7,795 nucleotides of DNA from Psychrobacter sp. (GCF_030454045.1 NZ_JAKDJE010000104.1:1-7795); one strand, 5' to 3'. Shown: positions 1 to 5,895, numbered from the stretch's first letter. Numbers and translations: made by a program. Notes: a model not told the origin generated them from the letters alone.

Positions 1-53
1 AGACAGTATATAGCTTTAGAGCCTACGCCAGCATGAATAATGTCCATTACACC

Positions 54-485
54 ACAATCTCAGTAGTGGTTTGACCTTTGGCGTATGAGCGAGGATCAGC
101 AAGTGTCTGGGAGACACTTGCCCGAAGCGCAAGACGTAAGGCTATGCCTGTAGTGAAATATGATTTTGTCATCAAGACCTGAAATACGGGTTTGATGCTT
201 ACGTACTAATGCAGGCTCAAAGCTGCTATCACGGTCTCTTGGGGTGGAGATCTCAAGCTCGCCTGTGTCGCTACGGACTCTCTTTTTAGTGTGCCCATTG
301 CGCTTATTAGGCCTGTCTGCCTTTTCATGCTTGGGGTAGCCGAGATGCTCTTCCATTTCTGCTTCTAAGGCAGTGTCGATGAAGGACTGCATGAGCTGCT
401 TTTGAAAGTCTTTGATGTCATCGAAGCTTTTCATGCTGCTGGCCATTTGCTCAGCCAGTTTCTTGATGTCAGATTGAGTAGTCAT
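54..485 (-). pseudogene. IS256-family transposase, N-terminal remnant, disrupted
   Basis: The start ATG (complement of 483-485) is preceded by AGGAG about 8 nt upstream. The first ~108 residues are a typical IS256 transposase N-terminus: an acidic-helical segment with ALEAEMEEHLGYPKHE at about 40-54, then the RNGHTKKRV and TPRDRDSSFEP signatures, then ISGLDDKII. Family members continue with a segment resembling LYAKGMTTREIV. Here the primary frame instead runs into unrelated residues and stops, giving a 129-aa product. The expected continuation, YAKGQTTTEIV, is present in another frame beyond a 67-bp insert. After it, at about position 54, homology ends with a stop. The full-length family protein is about 400 aa, so the MULE/DDE catalytic core is missing. 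It is non-functional as a transposase. Whether the 129-aa N-terminal fragment is made is unknown. Confidence 0.85.
83..149. repeat. 67-bp palindrome-bearing insert inside the transposase remnant
   Basis: The transposase reading DDKIIFHY (minus strand) is separated from its expected continuation AKGQTTTEIV by about 67 bp of unrelated sequence. Removing 83-149 restores one continuous frame across the junction. The insert contains a perfect 10-bp inverted repeat with a 3-nt loop (99-108 and 112-121, arms GCAAGTGTCT and AGACACTTGC). A further short arm, CTTGC on the minus strand (complement of 129-133), can pair with the GCAAG of the main stem as an alternative. The edges carry similar triplets or hexamers (GTATGA at 83-88, GTAGTGA at 150-156), compatible with a short target duplication such as GTA. 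One frame on each strand is open through the whole insert. The boundaries are inferred from protein homology and may be off by a few bases. Confidence 0.5.
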
Positions 486-517
486 TGCTTATTCTCCTGT
501 TAGTGGATTATAAGCAG

Positions 518-544
518 TTACACAGAGTTTGGGAAACTCCCCCC
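518..544 (-). repeat. Outer terminal repeat region of the IS256-family remnant
   Basis: Read on the minus strand, the segment begins with a G run, then GAGTTTCCC, then AAACTCTGTGTAAC. A G-rich tip followed by ACTCTGTGTAA is typical of IS256-family ends. It lies about 33 bp upstream of the transposase start, a usual distance. The partner repeat is lost, so the boundary is approximate. Confidence 0.55.
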
Positions 545-817
545 AATGGGTTTAGATGATTGATGCTTATAGTATCGATATAACCTTATTATGGCGTACA
601 CGTTTGGATCATTACCCAATGACGTTCCACCATAACCATCATGGTGATATAACCACCATGTGAACGAGCCATACTCTCTTTTGTCAAGAAGACAAGAGTT
701 AAAAAAGACAGCGGATTGTCTCTCTTCGGCACCACTCCCTCTTTTTTTCATGATGATGGCAATAGCGTTAAGCACTGACTGGCCAATCGCCGCATGCTTA
801 CGCGTAATAATGACCAT
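518..817 (-). CDS. Hypothetical ORF, apparently cut off by the IS256-family insertion
   Basis: This is a 99-codon minus-strand ORF of unknown function. Its last seven or so codons (GSFPNSV) come from the IS terminal region, so any original gene would have been truncated at about residue 92 by the insertion. The only possible start is the ATG at 817, since an in-frame TAG lies eight codons upstream. AGG, 6 nt before the ATG, is a weak ribosome site. The translation has a basic, hydrophobic N-terminus (MVIITRKHAAIGQSVLNAI) and a Tyr/Gly/His-rich middle (YHHDGYGGT). I recognise no domain. It could be the N-terminal remnant of a real gene, a decayed older mobile element, or a chance ORF. Confidence 0.3.
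   Translation of the reverse strand: MVIITRKHAAIGQSVLNAIAIIMKKRGSGAEERQSAVFFNSCLLDKREYGSFTWWLYHHDGYGGTSLGNDPNVYAIIRLYRYYKHQSSKPIGGSFPNSV
628..659. repeat. Three alternating 6-bp arms, CACCAT / ATGGTG / CACCAT
   Basis: CACCAT (628-633), ATGGTG (641-646) and CACCAT (654-659) are spaced exactly 13 bp apart start to start. The middle arm can pair with either outer arm through a 7-nt loop. ACCATcATGGT (635-645) is itself an odd palindrome. No T tract follows, so it is not a terminator. It lies inside the hypothetical ORF and may simply reflect its codons. Confidence 0.35.
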
Positions 818-848
818 GTACGACCTGTAATCGTTTGTCTATCTACTG

Positions 849-876
849 TTTTTAGCCACCACAAGTGTGCTAAAAA
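849..876. repeat. Perfect inverted repeat TTTTTAGC / GCTAAAAA
   Basis: The 8-bp arms (849-856 and 869-876) flank a 12-nt centre. The T run is on the 5' side and the A run on the 3' side on both strands. This is the reverse of an intrinsic terminator, so an operator-like site or a mobile-element scar is more likely. It lies just upstream of the start of the truncated minus-strand ORF. Confidence 0.35.
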
Positions 877-915
877 TATAACAAGCGTTATCCACCTGTT
901 GGTTTGATCGGCCAT

Positions 916-946
916 TTGATCGCTTGGTTTGTACCTAATCTATATA
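916..946 (+). promoter_or_regulatory. Weak sigma-70 promoter candidate for the symporter operon
   Basis: TTGATC (916-921) is followed after 19 bp by TATATA (941-946). The spacing is longer than ideal and each hexamer matches only 4 of 6 consensus positions. It lies about 120 bp before the first gene of the pair. It was chosen because nothing better was seen in the intergenic region. Confidence 0.25.
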
Positions 947-1065
947 CCGTTAATAGCTTCTACAATCAGATTGGGCGTTATTCACGAAGTATTGGTACAC
1001 ATCATCATTGAATGGCTATCGCTAACCACTCACCCTGTTTTATGTAAGACAAAAGGAGTTGTCCT

Positions 1066-1326
1066 ATGAAAAACCACGATGATCCCTCTGGATATTGGCG
1101 TGCCAATGTGCGGCTGATTTTAGGTTGCCTAGTCGTTTGGGCGCTGTGTTCCTATGGTTTTGCTATTTTGCTACGGCCTTTGTTGGCGGGCATCGCCATT
1201 GGCGGTACTGATCTGGGCTTTTGGTTTGCGCAGCAAGGCTCTATTGCGATCTTTATTATCATCATCTTTTTTTACGCGTGGCGTATGAATAAGTTGGATA
1301 AACAATATGGCCTAGACGAGGAATAG
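1066..1326 (+). CDS. Sodium:solute symporter small subunit (DUF4212 family)
   Basis: This is the small membrane partner of a two-component sodium:solute symporter, 86 aa, the usual length for the family. The N-terminal YWRANVRL motif (10-17) leads into helix 1 (about 15-37). GFWFAQQGSI (51-60) leads into helix 2 (to about 72). The protein ends with the conserved YAWRMNKLDKQYG (70-82). This two-helix layout with a cytoplasmic basic tail is diagnostic of DUF4212 proteins, which sit beside SSS-family transporters of the VC_2705 type. The start is supported by AAGGAG at 1053-1058, 7 nt before the ATG. The stop is only 4 bp before the next gene's ATG, so the two are translated together, and the end of this gene supplies the next ribosome site. 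The exact role of the small subunit is not known from the sequence. Confidence 0.92.
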   Translation: MKNHDDPSGYWRANVRLILGCLVVWALCSYGFAILLRPLLAGIAIGGTDLGFWFAQQGSIAIFIIIIFFYAWRMNKLDKQYGLDEE

Positions 1327-1330
1327 CCTT

Positions 1331-3199
1331 ATGAGTCAATTTGTAATTAATATTATCTTTGTGGGGCTGTCTTTCGCGCTATATTTTGGGATTGCGATTT
1401 GGGCGCGTGCAGGGTCAACCAGCGAATTTTATGTGGCAGGTGGCGGTGTACACCCCGTACTCAATGGTATGGCAACAGGCGCAGACTGGATGAGTGCGGC
1501 GTCATTTATTTCTATGGCAGGTCTACTCGCGGCAGGCGGCTACGGTGCGTCTTCTTATTTGATGGGCTGGACAGGTGGCTATGTGCTACTGGCCATGCTA
1601 CTGGCACCTTACTTGCGCAAGTTTGGTAAATTTACGGTTCCTGATTTCATTGGGGACCGTTTTTATTCTAAGACCGCAGCCATGGTAGCGGTTGCTTGCT
1701 TGATTATTGCGTCAACCACCTATGTTATCGGTCAGATGACGGGTGCAGGCGTGGCGTTTTCGCGCTTTTTGGAAGTCGAAAACAACACAGGTTTGATTAT
1801 TGCAGCATTTGTGGTGTTCTTTTACGCGGTACTTGGCGGTATGAAAGGGATTACCTATACGCAGGTGGCGCAGTATGTGGTGTTAATTATCGCTTATACC
1901 ATTCCTGCGGTCTTTATCTCGCTTGAATTGACGGGCAACCCGATCCCTGGGTTTGGTATGTTCTCAACTCATACAGAATCAGGCTTACCGCTATTGACCA
2001 AACTTGATCAAGTGGTGACAGATTTAGGCTTTGCCTCGTATACCGCTGATGTGCCCAATAAGCTAAATATGGTGCTGTTTACGTTGTCATTGATGATTGG
2101 TACAGCAGGCTTGCCGCACGTCATCATTCGCTTTTTTACCGTACCCAAAGTGGCCGATGCGCGCTGGTCAGCGGGTTGGGCATTGGTCTTTATTGCCCTG
2201 CTCTACTTCACTGCGCCTGCGGTAGGCTCTATGGCACGTTTGAACTTACTTGATACCATCTACCCACAAGGCGTGAATGAGCCTGCGCTCGAGTATGACC
2301 AACGTCCAGATTGGATGCGTACATGGGAGCAAACAGGTCTAATCAAATATAACGATCTAAACGGCGATGGCCGCATTCAGATGTATAACGATAGTGGCCT
2401 TGGCGCAGCGGAGCTGGATTTAACCAATGCCGAAACCGAAGGTGGTGATGTTGGCGCGGCTACCACGGCGGTTGACGCCGCTCGCGTCTTACACGATCTT
2501 GAAGCTGAAGGCCGCTTTGCTGATGCAGGCTGGGCAGGTAACGAGCTAGATGTCAATAACGATATCTTAGTATTGGCAAACCCAGAGATTGCGCAGCTAC
2601 CACCATGGGTGGTTGGTCTGATCGCAGCAGGTGGTCTGGCCGCGGCACTATCAACCGCCGCAGGTCTACTGCTCGCCATCTCATCAGCCATCAGTCATGA
2701 TTTGATCAAAGGTCACTTTAACCCCAATATCACGGATAAAGGCGAGCTGATGGCGGCGCGTATCTCGATGGGTGTCGCGATTGTGGTCGCCACATGGTTG
2801 GGTATGAACCCACCATGCTTTGCTGCTCAGGTGGTGGCACTGGCCTTTGGTATCGCAGGGGCGTCGCTCTTCCCTGCCTTGATGATGGGTATTTTCTCAA
2901 AACGCATCAATAATGTCGGCGCGATTGCCGGTATGCTCACAGGCCTAATTACCACCTTGGTCTATATCTTTATGTACAAAGGCTGGTTCTTTATCGCTGG
3001 TACGGCCAACCTACCTGATACGGCTGAATACTGGATTCTTGGTGTCTCGCCACTGTCATTCGGTGCGATTGGAGCGCTATTGAACTTTGCAGTAGCCTTT
3101 GCAGTCTCTTACGGTACCAAAGCGCCTCCAAGAGAGATTCAAGAGCTGGTCGAAAGTGTCCGTTACCCACGCGGTGCAGGTGGTGCGGTTGATCATTAA
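1331..3199 (+). CDS. Sodium:solute symporter large subunit (SSS family, VC_2705-like)
   Basis: This is the transport subunit, 622 aa, of a Na+-coupled symporter in the inner membrane. It has the SSS fold: helix 1 at about 5-25, the STSEFYVAGGGV loop (29-40), GADWMSAASFISMAG (50-64), and VPDFIGDRFY (103-112). The late signature GGLAAALSTAAGLLLAISSAISHD (434-457) includes the Ser/Thr pair (441-442) at the position of the Na2-site residues of the family. Between the helices at about 283-303 and 426-453 is a long hydrophilic insertion (about 304-425). It contains an EF-hand-like loop, DLNGDGRIQMYND (342-354). The substrate cannot be read from sequence; small carboxylates such as acetate are likely, since the relatives are ActP-like. 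GAGGAA, overlapping the end of the upstream gene, serves as ribosome site. A terminator follows at 3232-3269. Confidence 0.92.
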   Translation: MSQFVINIIFVGLSFALYFGIAIWARAGSTSEFYVAGGGVHPVLNGMATGADWMSAASFISMAGLLAAGGYGASSYLMGWTGGYVLLAMLLAPYLRKFGKFTVPDFIGDRFYSKTAAMVAVACLIIASTTYVIGQMTGAGVAFSRFLEVENNTGLIIAAFVVFFYAVLGGMKGITYTQVAQYVVLIIAYTIPAVFISLELTGNPIPGFGMFSTHTESGLPLLTKLDQVVTDLGFASYTADVPNKLNMVLFTLSLMIGTAGLPHVIIRFFTVPKVADARWSAGWALVFIALLYFTAPAVGSMARLNLLDTIYPQGVNEPALEYDQRPDWMRTWEQTGLIKYNDLNGDGRIQMYNDSGLGAAELDLTNAETEGGDVGAATTAVDAARVLHDLEAEGRFADAGWAGNELDVNNDILVLANPEIAQLPPWVVGLIAAGGLAAALSTAAGLLLAISSAISHDLIKGHFNPNITDKGELMAARISMGVAIVVATWLGMNPPCFAAQVVALAFGIAGASLFPALMMGIFSKRINNVGAIAGMLTGLITTLVYIFMYKGWFFIAGTANLPDTAEYWILGVSPLSFGAIGALLNFAVAFAVSYGTKAPPREIQELVESVRYPRGAGGAVDH

Positions 3200-3231
3200 G
3201 CCGACTTTCGTTTTTATCTGTTAAGATGACC

Positions 3232-3269
3232 ATCACTCATGAGCCATAGCTGCTTGTGGGTGATTTTTT
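3232..3269 (+). terminator. Intrinsic terminator of the symporter operon
   Basis: A 13-bp stem with several G-U pairs (3232-3244 with 3252-3264) encloses a 7-nt loop and runs into six T (3264-3269). It lies 33 bp after the symporter stop codon, as expected for the end of the two-gene transcript. Confidence 0.75.
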
Positions 3270-3338
3270 ATGGTATCACTGCTTGATTGATGAATTAACC
3301 AACTGACACATTGACCCACCGCTTTGAGGATTTATTTT

Positions 3339-3872
3339 ATGATTTATGAGTTTATTGCGACCATCGCTGCTGGGTTTGGTATGGCTGGGTTGGCACTGAT
3401 TATCACACATTTGAGCAAACTGGCAGGAAAGCGTGTGCCCAAGTGGCTGATTCCATTGTTTGCTGCCATCGGTATTTTTGCGTTTCAGATTCATCAAGAA
3501 TACAACTGGTACGATCAGCAAGTGGCTCAGCTGCCAGAGGGTGTCACCGTCATCAAAAAAATCGAGGATACCGCTTGGTTTCGACCTTGGTCTTACCTAA
3601 AGCCTCAGACCGTGCGCTTTATGGCTGTTGACAACGAACGTGCGCGCAGTGCCGATCAGGGTCTATATTTGGTCAATCTATATTTGTTTGAGCGGCGTAT
3701 GAGTGTACAGCAGATGCCACAAGTGATTGATTGCCGTGCGCCTGCACGTGCCGATTATAGGATACCTGTAGCCAAAGACCGTGAGCTTGGCTTGAGAGAA
3801 TATGTGGCAAATACCACCCAATGGCGACCGCTAACTACTGACGATCCTTTGTTTTTGAGTGTTTGTCAGTAA
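3339..3872 (+). CDS. Hypothetical membrane protein with two N-terminal helices
   Basis: A 177-aa protein of unknown function. Two hydrophobic segments (about 3-24 and 36-50) are separated by a short basic loop (KLAGKRVPKW). They precede a soluble domain of about 125 residues that has many aromatic residues and two widely spaced Cys, and no motif I recognise. The ATG at 3339 is preferred because GAGGA (3326-3330) lies 8 nt before it. A TTG five codons upstream is in frame but overlaps that ribosome site. The gene is alone: the symporter terminator is behind it and the rhomboid gene converges on it from the other side, with 52 bp between stops. The composition suggests a real conserved gene, perhaps with a periplasmic or cytoplasmic tail domain, but I cannot assign a role. 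Confidence 0.75.
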   Translation: MIYEFIATIAAGFGMAGLALIITHLSKLAGKRVPKWLIPLFAAIGIFAFQIHQEYNWYDQQVAQLPEGVTVIKKIEDTAWFRPWSYLKPQTVRFMAVDNERARSADQGLYLVNLYLFERRMSVQQMPQVIDCRAPARADYRIPVAKDRELGLREYVANTTQWRPLTTDDPLFLSVCQ

Positions 3873-3924
3873 AACCAGTAAAACCACACCACTACAAGAT
3901 GGTTAAATCAGCAGCCTTAAGCAC

Positions 3925-4530
3925 TTATTGATGGCGACTGACACTGGTATAGTGATGCTTGGAAGTTGCCCCCAGCAGTAACCCTGCGCACAATCCCCCA
4001 AAATGTGCGGCAAAAGAGATTCCTTGTTGCGGCATCAGTCCTTGCTTGATGGTCAGCCAGTAACCTGTTCCCATGATAATACAGGCCAATAAATATCCCC
4101 AACGCCGCGCAAATAATGCACCGCCTATCATGTAACCAAACATCGCAAAACACAACCCTGATGCACCGATATGAATAGAAGATGGTGACCCGATTACCCA
4201 TGTCACCAGCCCTGAAGCCACAACCAGTTTGATAATGGTACGGTAAGCGTTTTTCTCAAACAGTCCAAATAAAAATAAAATTTGTAGCAGTGTTACTGTG
4301 TTGCCAATTAAGTGTGACAAGTTGCCATGCATCGTCCATGATGCAAATACCCCTATCATGCTACCCACATCTAACGCGCGTGGCACAATTCCAAAGATAT
4401 TCCACAGTCCAAATAGCGCCACTTTATTTAAAAAAAACATGCCCCACATTGGTATGAGTACGAAAGCGTATAAACCAACAACTTGCTTTATTCGTACCAC
4501 AATCAAATTGAGCAATTGCTGCCAATTCAT
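3925..4530 (-). CDS. Rhomboid-family intramembrane serine protease
   Basis: A 201-aa polytopic inner-membrane protein with the rhomboid catalytic layout. HGNLSHLIGN (68-77) gives the conserved His68/His73/Asn77 helix, including the Asn of the oxyanion site. GASG (122-125) carries the nucleophile Ser124. AHFGG (175-179) carries the catalytic His176. About six hydrophobic segments are visible, matching the six-helix bacterial core, with a short polar C-terminus. Rhomboids cleave substrate helices within the membrane; the substrate here is unknown. AGGGTGA about 5 nt upstream of the ATG acts as ribosome site. The gene is 41 bp downstream of the 5'-nucleotidase gene on the same strand, so co-transcription is likely. 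No convincing terminator was found in the 52 bp between its stop and the convergent gene. Confidence 0.92.
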   Translation of the reverse strand: MNWQQLLNLIVVRIKQVVGLYAFVLIPMWGMFFLNKVALFGLWNIFGIVPRALDVGSMIGVFASWTMHGNLSHLIGNTVTLLQILFLFGLFEKNAYRTIIKLVVASGLVTWVIGSPSSIHIGASGLCFAMFGYMIGGALFARRWGYLLACIIMGTGYWLTIKQGLMPQQGISFAAHFGGLCAGLLLGATSKHHYTSVSRHQ

Positions 4531-4571
4531 ATATCACCCTGTCCCGTAGATTGCGCTTATCTTCATGCGCG

Positions 4572-5624
4572 TTAATGATTTACCGCAAATAATGAACCTA
4601 CTGCAGGTTTAAACGATAATAATGTCGCATCTTTGTCAGTGGCTAAGTAGCTATCATCATGTAATAACGACGTCGAACGGTAGGGAACCAAAGCTGTGGG
4701 TATGAATCGACGGGCCGCATCAATATGTTTGATTGAGTCATCAAAAAAGATATGCGGTGCAAACGTTCGTAGCACGGCTGTCTTCTCCAATCCTCCCAAA
4801 AAAAATGCCATATCGACATTCACGTTCCATTCTCGCAACGTTTTGATGGCACGCAAATCTGCAGGTGCGTTACGTGCGGTCACAAGCGCAATTTTAATTG
4901 GCGAATATTGTAATCCAGCAGGTAAGCGCTCTTGTAAATTGGACAGTTTGATCAAAAGCTCAGCATAAGGGCCTTTTTCGATCGGTAAATCACGCATTTG
5001 TGCTTCACGATCATGAAAGGCTCGCAATCCTTTTTGTTTATAGAGTAGTTCACCCGAATCATCAAACAATACCGCATCGCCATCAAACGCAATGCGTAGC
5101 TGATCGGTATCTAACTCATAAGTATTAACTGGAGTGGCGTCCAATATCGCACAAGCGCAAATGTTGGCATCGGCGACTTGCTGAGCGTCCTCACGGTTGG
5201 TCGTCAAAAACAGATCGACATTAAAATCTTTGATATATGGAGCGACAGGACTTCCGGATACAAAGGCGGAACGTGAAATATTCAAACCGTTGTCACGAAT
5301 GGCATTGAGCACTTGAATGCCAGTATCAGGACTGCTCTTTGAGACGATGACGACTTCCACAAGTGGCGACTCGGTCGTTAAATCCGCTGATAGACAGTCG
5401 TTACAGTAATTATTTAGATTCAGCAGCGCTTTGATTAATGGATATCCTGCACCACTATCTAATGGCTGATCTTCACGCTTCGCCATATAATCGCGAAACT
5501 CCTTTACTGCCTCGTCAGGGCGCTGCTGTAGTAGCTGTAAAAGGTGGTTCTCAGACTCCGTTAAGTCAAACAATGCTGTCGCTGATATAGCCACTATTAA
5601 AGTATTGGTTAAATCGACTGCCAT
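4572..5624 (-). CDS. Cytosolic 5'-nucleotidase (cN-I-like family)
   Basis: A 350-aa soluble protein of the 5'-nucleotidase family related to animal cN-I (Pfam 5_nucleotid family PF06189). It is predicted to remove phosphate from nucleoside 5'-monophosphates such as AMP or IMP. HAD-like motifs are in order: AFDGDAVLFDDSGE (179-192) with the paired Asp181/Asp183, ALVTARN (246-252) with Thr249, the GGLEKT lysine (Lys281), and HIFFDDS (291-297) with Asp295/Asp296. The N-terminal part contains VEVVIVSKSSPDTGIQV (89-105) and SAFVSGSPV (119-127), typical of this family. The length matches bacterial members. The ribosome site is weak (GGAT 4 nt before the ATG). Transcription probably starts in the AT-rich region shared with the pirin gene and continues into the rhomboid gene. 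Confidence 0.9.
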   Translation of the reverse strand: MAVDLTNTLIVAISATALFDLTESENHLLQLLQQRPDEAVKEFRDYMAKREDQPLDSGAGYPLIKALLNLNNYCNDCLSADLTTESPLVEVVIVSKSSPDTGIQVLNAIRDNGLNISRSAFVSGSPVAPYIKDFNVDLFLTTNREDAQQVADANICACAILDATPVNTYELDTDQLRIAFDGDAVLFDDSGELLYKQKGLRAFHDREAQMRDLPIEKGPYAELLIKLSNLQERLPAGLQYSPIKIALVTARNAPADLRAIKTLREWNVNVDMAFFLGGLEKTAVLRTFAPHIFFDDSIKHIDAARRFIPTALVPYRSTSLLHDDSYLATDKDATLLSFKPAVGSLFAVNH

Positions 5625-5722
5625 ATTATCCGTTCTCTATTCTAAGCATGGTATTGGTTAATGCTCATCAGTTTAGCAATTAAACCTCAGTAGGTAAGTA
5701 AGATTTTATTATTGGCTACTCT

Positions 5723-5750
5723 TTAATAGTAATCCCTTTTGTACTGACAA
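5723..5750 (-). promoter_or_regulatory. Sigma-70 promoter candidate for the nucleotidase-rhomboid unit
   Basis: On the minus strand, TTGTCA (complement of 5745-5750, 5 of 6 consensus) is followed after 16 bp by TATTAA (complement of 5723-5728, 4 of 6). It lies about 100 bp upstream of the nucleotidase ATG. Confidence 0.4.
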
Positions 5751-5808
5751 TTTATTAAATAATAATTAATTATCAATATTAACTATTAATATAAACTATA
5801 CAATACTA

Positions 5809-5837
5809 TTGAAATATATCCCTTGGCCTCAAATAAA
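5809..5837 (+). promoter_or_regulatory. Sigma-70 promoter candidate for the pirin gene
   Basis: TTGAAA (5809-5814) and AATAAA (5832-5837) are separated by 17 bp, about 58 bp before the pirin ATG. The region is so AT-rich that chance matches are common. TACAAT at 5799-5804 is an alternative -10 without a good -35. Confidence 0.28.
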
Positions 5838-5895
5838 TAACTAAGAGTAATAAATTAATGCTCACCAACAGATATTAAAAAATCAGGAAAGAATA

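Larger units (their letters stand above)
54..544 (-). mobile_element. Truncated IS256-family insertion sequence (upstream end only)
   Basis: This is the 5' part of an IS256-family element, read on the minus strand. Its outer end lies near 544 and contains the ACTCTGTGTAA stretch common near the termini of this family. The transposase start follows at 485. Recognisable transposase coding ends near position 54, only about 120 codons in. The DDE catalytic domain and the other terminal repeat are therefore absent, and the element cannot move by itself. A 67-bp foreign segment (about 83-149) has also inserted into the remaining part. Because only one end survives, no target-site duplication can be checked. 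The exact outer boundary is uncertain by a few bases, since it lies in a run of six C (plus strand, 539-544). Confidence 0.75.
818..1065. other. Gene-free region upstream of the symporter operon
   Basis: No ORF with coding character was found on either strand. The stretch holds an 8-bp inverted repeat (849-876). It also has the direct repeat TTTGATCG at 903-910 and 915-922, and two copies of GCGTTATYCAC exactly 90 bp apart (885-895 and 975-985), each close to a DnaA box (TTATNCACA). A weak promoter candidate precedes the symporter genes. This region probably holds their control sequence. Confidence 0.4.
5625..5895. other. AT-rich divergent intergenic region between nucleotidase and pirin genes
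   Basis: No ORF was found. The central part (about 5750-5815) is almost pure A+T, with many TAAT/ATTA steps, unlike both flanking genes. It holds one promoter candidate in each direction and is the natural control region for the two divergent transcripts. No clear operator palindrome or riboswitch was recognised. Confidence 0.5.

Noticed and set aside
99..121. Perfect 10-bp hairpin as an intrinsic terminator
   Set aside because: Neither strand has a T run after the stem.
96..175. C-terminal ~22 residues of the 129-aa transposase fragment as genuine transposase sequence
   Set aside because: They are encoded by the 67-bp insert in the wrong frame. The true continuation resumes beyond it.
849..876. 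Inverted repeat as a bidirectional terminator
   Set aside because: The T runs precede the stem and the A runs follow it on both strands, which is the wrong order.
2377..2691. Open frame antisense to the symporter large subunit
   Set aside because: It has low-complexity Ala/Ser/Pro composition from the complement of a strongly coding gene and no ribosome site worth noting.
3324..3338. TTG start for the two-helix membrane protein
   Set aside because: It overlaps the GAGGA ribosome site that is well placed for the ATG at 3339.
3882..3904. Stem AACCAC / ATGGTT as a terminator for the rhomboid transcript
   Set aside because: It has only six pairs, one of them G-U, with a long loop and four T on the minus strand. 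This is too weak to call.
3917..4201. Second minus-strand open frame overlapping the rhomboid gene
   Set aside because: It lies wholly over the rhomboid C-terminal catalytic region in another frame and has no family features.
4298..4968. Plus-strand open frames over the rhomboid and nucleotidase genes
   Set aside because: They are antisense shadows of genes with clear catalytic motifs.
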